Source of the DNA: Dyella terrae
Lineage (GTDB): Bacteria > Pseudomonadota > Gammaproteobacteria > Xanthomonadales > Rhodanobacteraceae
NCBI RefSeq assembly: GCF_004322705.1
Contig: NZ_SIZZ01000001.1
Span: 1,674,001-1,738,000 of the forward strand
Length of the DNA: 64,000 nt
Reading direction: 5' to 3'
In this document: in pieces, positions 25,694 to 36,038 of the stretch
Numbering within the stretch: position 1 is the first letter of the stretch
Layout of the letters: every line of letters begins with the position of its first letter
Notes under the pieces: generated by a model
The model's input: only the letters and a program-made list of their open reading frames with translations
What the model was told of the DNA's origin: nothing
Databases searched by the model: none
Made by a program: the position numbers and the translations under genes

Positions 25694-27730
25694 ATGAAAC
25701 ACCGCATCATGAAGCCGCTGACGCTGGCCGTCGGCCTGGCGCTGGCTACCACCAGCTTTGCCGCCACCGCACCGAGCTTCAACGTCAAGGAAATCGACAC
25801 CAAGATCGATGCCTGCAATGACTTCAATGGCTTCGTGAACGCCAAGTGGGTCGCTGCCAACCCGATTCCCGCCGACCGCACCCGCTGGGGCTCCTTCGAC
25901 GCCCTGCGCGACGACAGCCTCAATGTGCAGAAGACGATCGTCGAATCCGCAGCGGCCGGTGCCGCCAAGGCGAAGGCCGGCTCGATCCAGCAGAAGATCG
26001 GCTACCTGTACGCCGCTGGCATGGACCAGGCGGCCATCGAAAAGGCCGGCTTCGATCCGATCAAGCCGGAGCTGTCCCAGATCGACGGCCTGAAGAATGG
26101 TGCCGATGTGGCGGCGTTCATCACGGCCCGTTACGCGCAGGGCGACGGCATGCTGTTCCGCTTCTACGGCAATGGCGACTTCAAGGATTCCAACCAGCAG
26201 ATCGCTTACGTCGGCCAGGGTGGCCTGGGCCTCCCCACCGCCGAGTACTACAGCAAGCCGGATTTCGAGAAGATCCGCGCGGCCTACGTGCAGCACATCG
26301 CGCGCACCCTGCAGCTGACCGGCGTCAGCGCGGCCGACGCGCAGGCCCAGGCTAAGTCCGTGATGGACTTCGAGACCCGCCTCGCCGCCGCCTCGATGAT
26401 CCCGACCGAACTGCGCCTGCCGGAAAACCGCTACCGCCCGGTCACCGTGGCCGACGCGAACAAGAGCACCCCGCACTTCGACTGGTCCGCCTTCTTCAAG
26501 GCCCAGAACGCCGACGTGAAGGGCATCTTCTCCATGTCGCAGCCGAAGTTCTTCGCCGAAGTGGACAAGATGCTGGCCGAGACGCCGGTGACCGACTGGC
26601 AGGCCTACCTGCGCTTCCACACCATCGACGGTGCGGCGCCGTACCTGTCGAAGGCCTTCGTGCAGGAAGATTTCGAGTTCAACGCCAAGACGCTCAACGG
26701 CCAGAAGGAAATGCAGCCGCTGTGGAAGCGCACGCTGGGCACCGTCAACGGCAGCATGGGCATGGCCCTGGGTGAGCTGTACGTCGCCAAGACGTTCTCG
26801 CCGACTTCCAAGACGCGCGCCGAAGAACTGGTGAACAACCTGCGCATGGCCTACAAGGCACGCATTGAAAACCTGGAGTGGATGAGCGACGCCACCAAGC
26901 AGAAGGCGCTGGAAAAGTGGGCGAGCTTCACGCCGAAGATTGGCTACCCGGATGTGTGGCGTGACTGGACCGGCCTGCAGATCCAGCCGGGCAACTACTA
27001 CGCCAACGTCGCGTCGGCGGGCAAGTTCAACTATGACTTCATGGTCGCCAAGATTGGCAAGCCGGTGGACCGCAACGAGTGGGGCATGACCCCGCAGACG
27101 GTGAACGCCTATTACAGCCCGCAGAAGAACGAGATCGTGTTCCCGGCCGCCATCCTGCAGTCGCCGTTCTTCGACGCCAAGGCCGATGACGCGCTCAACT
27201 ACGGCGGCATCGGTGCCGTGATCGGCCACGAAATGGGTCACGGTTACGACGACCAGGGCAGCAAGTTCGACGCCCAGGGCAACAACGTCAACTGGTGGAC
27301 CGACGCCGACCGCAAGGCCTTTGACGAGCGCACGGCCAAGCTGGCCGCGCAGTTCGACAGCTATGAAGCGCTGCCGGGCAAGTTCGTCAACGGCAAGCTG
27401 ACCATGGGTGAGAACATCGGCGACCTCGGTGGCCTCAACGCCGCTTATGACGCGCTGCAGATGGCCCTGGCCAAGAACCCTGCCGAAGCCAAGAGCAAGA
27501 TCGACGGCTACACCCAGGACCAGCGCTTCTTCCTGAACTGGGCACGCGTGTGGCGCGGCAACATCCGTCCGGAAGCCGCCCTGACCCTGCTCAACACCGA
27601 TCCGCACGCCCCGGCGCAGTTCCGCGCCATCGGCGCCCCGTCGAACATGGCTGCCTTTGCGCAGGCGTTCCAGTGCAAGGCGGGCACGAAGATGGTTCGT
27701 TCGGACGATAAGCAGGTGAAGATCTGGTAA
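25694..27730 (+). CDS. Secreted M13 family (neprilysin-like) zinc metalloendopeptidase
   Basis: 678 residues from ATG 25694, which has AGGGGAGC 4-5 nt upstream. Signal peptide in 1-23 (TLAVGLALATTSFA). N-terminal M13 domain from DACNDFNGFVNAKW, then the catalytic domain with NAYYSPQKNEIVFPAAIL, zinc motif HEMGHGYDDQG (H512-H516) and the third ligand and downstream Glu in ENIGDLGGL. Length is normal for bacterial PepO/neprilysin-like enzymes. It would cleave peptides in the periplasm or outside. A strong terminator follows, so it is monocistronic. Confidence 0.95.
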   Translation: MKHRIMKPLTLAVGLALATTSFAATAPSFNVKEIDTKIDACNDFNGFVNAKWVAANPIPADRTRWGSFDALRDDSLNVQKTIVESAAAGAAKAKAGSIQQKIGYLYAAGMDQAAIEKAGFDPIKPELSQIDGLKNGADVAAFITARYAQGDGMLFRFYGNGDFKDSNQQIAYVGQGGLGLPTAEYYSKPDFEKIRAAYVQHIARTLQLTGVSAADAQAQAKSVMDFETRLAAASMIPTELRLPENRYRPVTVADANKSTPHFDWSAFFKAQNADVKGIFSMSQPKFFAEVDKMLAETPVTDWQAYLRFHTIDGAAPYLSKAFVQEDFEFNAKTLNGQKEMQPLWKRTLGTVNGSMGMALGELYVAKTFSPTSKTRAEELVNNLRMAYKARIENLEWMSDATKQKALEKWASFTPKIGYPDVWRDWTGLQIQPGNYYANVASAGKFNYDFMVAKIGKPVDRNEWGMTPQTVNAYYSPQKNEIVFPAAILQSPFFDAKADDALNYGGIGAVIGHEMGHGYDDQGSKFDAQGNNVNWWTDADRKAFDERTAKLAAQFDSYEALPGKFVNGKLTMGENIGDLGGLNAAYDALQMALAKNPAEAKSKIDGYTQDQRFFLNWARVWRGNIRPEAALTLLNTDPHAPAQFRAIGAPSNMAAFAQAFQCKAGTKMVRSDDKQVKIW

Positions 27731-27753
27731 GGCTTTGACCCATCCCTGATGGG

Positions 27754-27786
27754 AAGCGCCGCGGTGTTGCCGCGGCGCTTTTTTTT
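27754..27786 (+). terminator. Rho-independent terminator after the M13 peptidase
   Basis: Perfect 11-bp stem AAGCGCCGCGG/CCGCGGCGCTT with a 5-nt loop and eight T in the 3' tract. Confidence 0.95.
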
Positions 27787-27857
27787 GCGCCGGACCTTGG
27801 CGATGCCCGTGGCGATTGGCTAGGCTTCAGCCTAGGGAGAACACCAGGGGAAAGACC

Positions 27858-28643
27858 GTGTCCAAGCGAATCATCGGCGCGACCATCGCGCTTGCCTGCC
27901 TGTTTGCCACGATGGTCCAGGCCCAGGAAACAGCGGCACAGAAGCCTGCCGAACCGGGCGACAAGATCCAGGCCACCGCCGAAAACAAGACGATCACCAT
28001 CATGGACCCCGGCAAGGACCAGGCCGAAGACGCTGACGTCATCAAAGTCCGGGATGCCATCAAGGAGATGCTGGGCGGGAAGACGAAAGCGGCGCTCGAC
28101 CCGCTGACTGAAGTCATCGAAAAGTACGAGGCCAAGTACGGTCACAGCGACGACCTTTACTTCAGCGCGCGCGGTACGACCGATGGCCTTCTTTACGCCA
28201 TGCTCGACCCGGCGAAGGGTGGCAAGCGCAAAGTCATCGTGCTTGGGCCGGCATGGGCCATGGCCTATTGGGGCCGTGGTTACATCTACGGTGAAATGAA
28301 TCAGTTCGACGACGAGATCCGCGAGCTGAAGAAGGCGCTTGCGCTCGCCCCGATGGACGCCCAGTACCAAAGTGAACTGGGATTCGCTTATGGGCAGAAG
28401 CGTGACTTCAAGGCGTCACTGGAGGCGTACGAATCGGCCGTCGGCTTCGCGGAATTCGACGCCGATCCCGAGCATGTGAAGCATCTTCAATGCGTCGCCT
28501 ATCGCGGGCAGGGCTTCGCTCTTGTCGAGCTGCGCCGCTTCGACGAAGCAGAAAAGGCATACAAGGCATGCCTGAAGATCACGCCGAACGAACCCAAGTC
28601 GCTCGGTGAACTCGAATACATCAAGCAACAGCGCGCGCGCTGA
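27858..28643 (+). CDS. Exported TPR-repeat protein of unknown function
   Basis: 261 residues from GTG 27858, preceded by AGGGGA at 7 nt. Signal peptide ends VQAQE. A glutamate/lysine-rich stretch (GDKIQATAENKTITIMDPGKD) leads to three or four helical repeats: WAMAYWGRGYIYGEMNQFDD, LALAPMDAQYQSELGFAYG and GFALVELRRFDEAEKAYKAC, ending LKITPNEPKSLGELEYIKQQ. TPR proteins serve as interaction scaffolds. I recognise no specific family. It stands alone between the M13 peptidase and the convergent suf operon. Confidence 0.87.
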   Translation: MSKRIIGATIALACLFATMVQAQETAAQKPAEPGDKIQATAENKTITIMDPGKDQAEDADVIKVRDAIKEMLGGKTKAALDPLTEVIEKYEAKYGHSDDLYFSARGTTDGLLYAMLDPAKGGKRKVIVLGPAWAMAYWGRGYIYGEMNQFDDEIRELKKALALAPMDAQYQSELGFAYGQKRDFKASLEAYESAVGFAEFDADPEHVKHLQCVAYRGQGFALVELRRFDEAEKAYKACLKITPNEPKSLGELEYIKQQRAR

Positions 28644-28657
28644 TGCCGTCGGCCTTG

Positions 28658-28691
28658 GATGCGATGAGGGCACGGGCGCCCTCGTCGCATC
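28658..28691. terminator. Hairpin between the convergent TPR and sufS genes
   Basis: GATGCGATGAGGGC pairs with GCCCTCGTCGCATC (one G-T mismatch position) around a 6-nt loop. It overlaps the sufS stop codon. There is no T-tract, so it may act as a weak or bidirectional transcript end rather than a standard Rho-independent terminator. Confidence 0.45.
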
Positions 28692-29937
28692 ACATCAGCA
28701 GCGAACGTACCTTCAGCAATGCCGTGACAAACGCATCGATCTCTTCGCGCGTGTTGTAGAACGCGAGTGACGCGCGCAGCGTTGCCGGCACGCCGAAGAA
28801 CTGCATCAGCGGATGGGCGCAATGATGGCCCGAGCGCACCGCCACACCTTGCAGATCGAGCAAGGTGGCGAGATCCGTCGCCTGGGCGCCATCGATCAGG
28901 AACGAAATCACCGGCTCCTTCTCGCGCGCCTCGCCGATGATGCGCAGGCCAGGGATGTCACGCAGGCGATCGGTGGCGTACGTGAGCAACTGCTGCTCCC
29001 ACGCATGGATCGCATCGAAACCGATCGACTCGTAGTAGTCGATCGCCGCCGTGACACCGGCAAAACCGGCGATGTTGGGCGTACCGGCCTCAAAGCGATG
29101 CGGCGGCTCGGCGAACGTCGTGCCGCTGAAGCTCACTTCGCGAATCATCTCGCCGCCGCCGAAGAACGGCGGCATCGCCTGCAGATGCTCCTTGCGCGCC
29201 CACAGGGCACCCGTGCCCGTCGGGGCGAGCATCTTGTGGCCGGTCAGTGCATAGAAGTCGCAGCCGAGCGCCTGCACGTCCACCGGGCGATGCGGCACAG
29301 CCTGAGAGCCGTCGACGAACAGCGGAATGCCACGCTTGCGGCATTCGCGTGCGAGCTCACGAATCGGGTTGACCGTACCGAGCACGTTGGACACGTGCCC
29401 GACGCAGGCCAGCTTCACTTCGGGCGTCAGCAGTTCGAAGAACTTCTCGACGATCAGTTCGCCGCGCTCGTCGATGGGCGCAGCCTTGACCGTGGCCCCC
29501 GTGCGCTGGGCGATGATCTGCCACGGCACGATATTGGCGTGGTGCTCCATCACCGTGGTGACGATGGCATCGCCCGGCTGGAGCTTCGGCATGGCAAAGC
29601 TGTAAGCCACGAGGTTCGCGGCTTGCGTCGTGCCCGAGGTGAGGATCAGCTCGTTGCGCGAGGTGGCATTGATGAAGCGTGCCAGGCGATCACGCGCGCC
29701 TTCGTAAGCCGCCGTCGCTTCCTCGCCCACCAGATGCACGGCACGCGACACATTGGCGTTGTGCATCCGGTAATGCTCGTCCACCGCGCGAATGACGCTG
29801 AGCGGCTTCTGGCTGGTATTGGCGTTATCCAGATAGATCAGCGGCTTGCCATGCACGCTACGCGACAGCAGCGGAAAATCCTCGCGGACGCGCTGGACAT
29901 CGAAGGCGGTTGGCAAGGTTTGAGTCTGTGCGTTCAT
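28690..29937 (-). CDS. sufS: Cysteine desulfurase SufS
   Basis: 415 residues from ATG 29937 (GGAG 5 nt upstream; a GTG two codons earlier is also open). Fold-type I PLP enzyme that takes sulfur from cysteine for Fe-S cluster assembly. Seen: YLDNANTSQKPLSV, LTSGTTQAANLVAY, PLP lysine in YALTGHKMLAPTGTGALW, and the persulfide cysteine in VRSGHHCAHPLMQ, the group II (SufS) context. Last gene of the suf operon, 20 bp after sufD. No sufE or sufU-like partner is in this window. Confidence 0.96.
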   Translation of the reverse strand: MNAQTQTLPTAFDVQRVREDFPLLSRSVHGKPLIYLDNANTSQKPLSVIRAVDEHYRMHNANVSRAVHLVGEEATAAYEGARDRLARFINATSRNELILTSGTTQAANLVAYSFAMPKLQPGDAIVTTVMEHHANIVPWQIIAQRTGATVKAAPIDERGELIVEKFFELLTPEVKLACVGHVSNVLGTVNPIRELARECRKRGIPLFVDGSQAVPHRPVDVQALGCDFYALTGHKMLAPTGTGALWARKEHLQAMPPFFGGGEMIREVSFSGTTFAEPPHRFEAGTPNIAGFAGVTAAIDYYESIGFDAIHAWEQQLLTYATDRLRDIPGLRIIGEAREKEPVISFLIDGAQATDLATLLDLQGVAVRSGHHCAHPLMQFFGVPATLRASLAFYNTREEIDAFVTALLKVRSLLM

Positions 29938-29963
29938 GGACACTCCATCCGGCGCCGAAGCGC

Positions 29964-31270
29964 TCAGGCGAGATTCTCGGTCGGCAGATGTGCCAGCAGC
30001 AGGTCGGACACGTGCTCGCGCAATGCGTCCAGCTCGATCGACTCGAACACGGCGCGACAGAACGCCGCCGTCAGCAGGGCGCGCGCCTGCGCGTGCGGAA
30101 TGCCGCGCGAGCGCAGGTAGAACATGGCGCGTTCATCGAGCTGACCGACCGTGGCGCCATGCGCGGCCTTCACTTCATCGGCGTAGATCTCGAGCTCGGG
30201 CTTGGTGTCGATCTCGGCCTGTCCCGAGAGCAACAGGTTCTTGCTGCTCAGCATGGCATCGCTGCCATCCGCACCTTCGGCCACAACGATGGCGCCACGA
30301 ATGACGCCACGCGAACGCTGGTCGGCCACGCCGCGCCAGATCGACTCGGATTGCGTGTTCAGTGCCTGGTGGCGGATGGCGAGCTGGGTGTCGACATGCT
30401 GGCGACCGTGCAGCGCGAACACGCCGCGCGAGTCAAACCGCGCGTTGTCACCATTCAGTTCGGCGCGCAGGTCGTGGCGCACCAGGCCACCGCCCAGCTC
30501 CAGTACGTGCAGCAGGGCATGCGCCTGTGCACCCAGCTGATAGTGACTGCGACGGATCAGCGAGCTGCCTTCGGCCGAATCCTGAATCGCCAGCTGCTGA
30601 AGGCGAGCGCCCTCGCGGAGCACCACGTCGGTGACTGCGGTACCGATGTGCGCGTTGGGACCTGCGGCGAGGAAATGCTCAACCAGCGACAGCGACGCAC
30701 CCTGCCCCACTTCGATCACGTTGCGCACATGCCATGCCAGATCGCCTTCGGCCGGTGCTCCGACGAAGACCACGTGGACCGGCTTGATCATGGTTACGCC
30801 TGCTGCAACGCGAACGACGACACCATCGGTGGCAAGCGCCCCATTGAGTTGCGTGAACGCCTCGGACGCGTCCTTTGCGTGATTCGAGAACGCGAAGCGC
30901 AGCCAGTCCGAGTCACCCGCCAGGGCGTCCGACAGCGGCTGGATCGTCAGTCCGTCCTGCGATTCGATCCGTGAAAGGTCGGCACGAAAGATGCCATGCA
31001 CGAACACGAGACGCGCGCCATTGACGCCTGGCAGCGCCAGGGCAACCTCATCCACGGCACGCGTCGCGGCCTGCGAGTCGCCCGTCGCAAAGCGACGCTG
31101 ACCGAGCGCGCGCAGCGCGGTGTACTTCCAGGCTTCGTTACGCTCGGGCAGGCCCGATGCCTCGAAGGCCGCCAGGCTCTCACGACGCACCGCGTCCAGC
31201 CACGCCGGGCCGGCGCCAGGCGCCACTGCCTGCAGCTGCGACTCGACGAACGGCGTGCGCACGGCCTCGT

Positions 31271-31274
<4 letters not shown>
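29964..31274 (-). CDS. sufD: Fe-S cluster assembly protein SufD
   Basis: 436 residues of the SufB/SufD beta-helix family. With SufB and SufC it forms the SufBC2D scaffold; SufD helps iron entry. C-terminal part shows the typical DIEIYADEVKAAHGATVG-like stretch (reads LEIYADEVKAAHGATVGQLD) with the conserved His, and FYLRSRGIPHAQARALL, matching the family signature before the end. N-terminal region is more variable, as usual. Its ATG overlaps the sufC stop (ATGA). Confidence 0.95.
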
Positions 31275-32038
<764 letters not shown>

Positions 32039-32039
32039 G

Positions 32040-32143
32040 TCACTTCAATTCCGCAGAGTTCTTGATGGAACCGGCACCGACGTCGCCTTCCCGGGCGCCG
32101 TTGAGCCAGACCTTGAGCTGTTGGGAGAAGATGATCGCGCGGA

Positions 32144-32147
<4 letters not shown>
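32040..32147 (-). CDS. Candidate 35-residue small protein between sufB and sufC
   Basis: The 105-bp gap between sufB and sufC is filled by one open frame: its ATG overlaps the sufB stop (ATGA) and its TGA is followed, one base later, by the sufC ATG (TGACATG). The product begins [20 protein letters not shown] and ends [11 protein letters not shown]. It has no signal peptide, cysteine or membrane segment. I recognise no family. The tight junctions on both sides favour translation, perhaps only to keep ribosomes running from sufB into sufC. A chance open frame in GC-rich sequence is also possible. Confidence 0.45.
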
Positions 32148-33612
<1,465 letters not shown>

Positions 33613-33616
<4 letters not shown>

Positions 33617-34077
33617 ACGATGGTCCTGCCTTTCACGGCACTGAGTGCCACGGTGGTTTCATGGGGTCGCACGTGGCGCTGGAGCATGTCGGCGAGACTC
33701 ATCGAACGCAGCGCGTTATCCACGACATGGCTGACCAGCTGCCAGCTGCCGCGCACCGTGCATTGCGAGGCGCGCTCGCACTGGGTGTCGTCGGAAACAC
33801 CGCATTCGGTCATGCCGATGGGCCCTTCCATCGCCTCCACGATATCCGCCAGCGAGATGTCGCTGGCTTCGCGGGCGAGCCGGTAGCCGCCGTTGACGCC
33901 ACGGAAAGATTCGACGAGCCCGGCATGTCCCAGCGATTTGAGCAGCTTGCTCACGGTAGGCAGCTCCAAACGCGTCTCATCGGCGATCTGCGCCGTGCTG
34001 AGCACGTCGTGCGGATGGGTGGCGATGCAGGTCATCACCACCGTGGCGTAATCGGTCAGTCGGCTGACGCGGAGCAT
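33613..34077 (-). CDS. Rrf2 family Fe-S-responsive regulator of the suf operon
   Basis: 154-residue winged-helix regulator. N-terminal DNA-binding domain [58 protein letters not shown] as in IscR-like proteins. Cys92, Cys100 and Cys106 ([16 protein letters not shown]) are in the place of the three cluster ligands of IscR. This is the SUF-system regulator form found at the head of suf operons in many proteobacteria and actinobacteria. With a bound cluster it would repress the operon; loss of the cluster derepresses it. An operator overlapping the promoter lies upstream, so it is likely autoregulated. Confidence 0.93.
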
Positions 34078-34097
34078 GGCTGCGGGGACGGGCGTCG

Positions 34098-34126
34098 AAT
34101 CGGGACTAAAATGGTACTAATTAGCG
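34098..34126. promoter_or_regulatory. Likely IscR/SufR-type operator over the suf -10 region
   Basis: The plus strand reads GACTAAAAT-GGTA-CTAATTAG. GACTAAAAT fits one half of the IscR type 1 site (GACTRAWWW); the other half is poor. On the minus strand there are repeats TTAGTacca and TTAGTcccg. It overlaps the -10 element, as an autorepressor site would. Confidence 0.5.
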
Positions 34127-34139
34127 ACTACCTGGTCAA
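34111..34139 (-). promoter_or_regulatory. Sigma-70-type promoter of the suf operon
   Basis: On the minus strand: -35 TTGACC at 34134-34139, a 17-bp spacer, and -10 TACCAT at 34111-34116. The spacing is ideal and five of six and four of six bases match. It lies 33 bp before the regulator start. Confidence 0.6.
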
Positions 34140-34221
34140 TCTGGCGCGTTGCACCACGATGAGGCAATCGCCCGTCCGAAAGCGCCATTTCGATGCCTGA
34201 CTCCACGGCGCAACAGCCTAA

Positions 34222-34650
<429 letters not shown>

Positions 34651-34687
34651 GAGCGGAAGAACGGGAAATGGGGAACGGAGGAACGGG

Positions 34688-35998
34688 ATGCTCCGCCTTG
34701 GCATGGGGGTTCTGGCGGTGCTGGCTTCGGCATCGGCCTGGAGTGAACCGGTAACGGGTCATCTCGATAGTGGCGATACGGCGTGGATGCTTACCGCCAC
34801 GATGCTGGTGCTCTTGATGACCATTCCCGGCCTCGCATTGTTTTACGGCGGCATGGTGCGGGCGAAGAACCTCTTGTCGGTATTGATGCAGTGCTTTGCC
34901 ATCACGGCGATGGTGACGGTGCTGTGGATCGCCTTTGGCTTTTCCCTCGCCTTCAGCACCGAAGGGATGAGGGCCGGCACGCTGAACCTGCATTCGTTCA
35001 TCGGCGGACTCGATCGCGCGATGCTGGCCGGACTCACGCCCGACACGCGTTACAACAGCGTGCCCGAATCGCTGTTCGTGATGTTCCAGCTGACCTTCGC
35101 CATCATCACACCCGCGTTGATCGTCGGCGCGTACGCCGAGCGCATGAAATTCAGCGCGATGCTGTGGTTCAGCGCTTTGTGGCTGATCGTGGTGTACCTG
35201 CCGATGGCGCACATGGTGTGGAGCGGGCCGGGATCATTCCTTGGCGACCTTGGCGTGCTGGATTTCGCCGGTGGCACCGTGGTGCATATCAACGCGGGCA
35301 TCGCTGGCCTGGTGGCCTGCCTGGTGATCGGCAAGCGCCGCGGTTATCCGCACGTCCCGATGCCACCGCACAACCTCGGCTACACCGTCGTCGGCGCCAG
35401 CCTGTTGTGGCTGGGCTGGTTTGGCTTCAACGCAGGCTCTGCGGTGGCGGCCAACGGCAGCGCGGGCATGGCGATGCTGGTGACGCAGGTTGCGACGGCC
35501 GCCGCGGCCTTGGGATGGCTGATCGCCGAATGGATCACGCACGGTCGGCCCAGCGTGCTGGGCATTGTTTCGGGCGCCGTAGCCGGACTGGTCGCCGTGA
35601 CGCCTGCGGCAGGCACGGCGGGACCGGGCGGCGCCCTCGTCCTGGGTTTTGTCGCTGGCGTACTTTGTTTCTTCAGCGCAACGCGACTCAAGCACAAGCT
35701 CGGCTATGACGACTCGCTGGACGTCTTTGGCGTGCATGCCGTAGCCGGCATCATCGGCGGCCTCCTCACGGGTCCTTTTGCGGCACCGCTCCTGGGTGGG
35801 TTCGGCACCGTGACCTCGCCCTGGCTGCAACTAGGGATCCAGGCCAAAGGCGTGGCGTTCACCATCGCGTGGAGTGCGGTGCTCAGCTATGTACTGCTCA
35901 AGCTGATCGACATCGTCATCGGACTTCGCGTGGACGACGAACAGGAAATGGTTGGGCTCGACATCGCCTTGCACGAAGAGAAGGCATACAACCTGTGA
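34688..35998 (+). CDS. amtB: Ammonium transporter AmtB
   Basis: 436 residues from ATG 34688, with GGAGG 6 nt upstream and a signal peptide MLRLGMGVLAVLASASAWSE. A start at 34640 overlapping the glnK stop, also with GGAGG, would add 16 polar residues. Eleven membrane helices as in AmtB. Channel motifs: ALFYGGMVRAKNLLSVLMQ, DFAGGTVVHINAGIAGLV (first pore His) and FGVHAVAGIIGGLLTGPF (second pore His). The C-terminal tail GLRVDDEQEMVGLDIALHEE is the GlnK-contact region. Forms with GlnK the usual nitrogen operon. Expected control by NtrC was not seen as a clear site. Confidence 0.96.
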   Translation: MLRLGMGVLAVLASASAWSEPVTGHLDSGDTAWMLTATMLVLLMTIPGLALFYGGMVRAKNLLSVLMQCFAITAMVTVLWIAFGFSLAFSTEGMRAGTLNLHSFIGGLDRAMLAGLTPDTRYNSVPESLFVMFQLTFAIITPALIVGAYAERMKFSAMLWFSALWLIVVYLPMAHMVWSGPGSFLGDLGVLDFAGGTVVHINAGIAGLVACLVIGKRRGYPHVPMPPHNLGYTVVGASLLWLGWFGFNAGSAVAANGSAGMAMLVTQVATAAAALGWLIAEWITHGRPSVLGIVSGAVAGLVAVTPAAGTAGPGGALVLGFVAGVLCFFSATRLKHKLGYDDSLDVFGVHAVAGIIGGLLTGPFAAPLLGGFGTVTSPWLQLGIQAKGVAFTIAWSAVLSYVLLKLIDIVIGLRVDDEQEMVGLDIALHEEKAYNL

Positions 35999-36002
35999 AC
36001 CA

Positions 36003-36034
36003 GAAGGGGGCGCCACGCGGGCGCCCCCTTCCTT
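36003..36034. terminator. Hairpin between amtB and czcA genes
   Basis: 12-bp perfect stem GAAGGGGGCGCC/GGCGCCCCCTTC with a 5-nt loop. The T-tract is weak (CCTTTGG), so efficiency is uncertain; position between two convergent genes supports a terminator. Confidence 0.65.
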
Positions 36035-36038
36035 TGGT

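Noticed and set aside
25679-27607. 642-codon minus-strand frame opposite the M13 peptidase
   Set aside because: Shadow frame; the peptidase carries the zinc motif HEMGH and a signal peptide.
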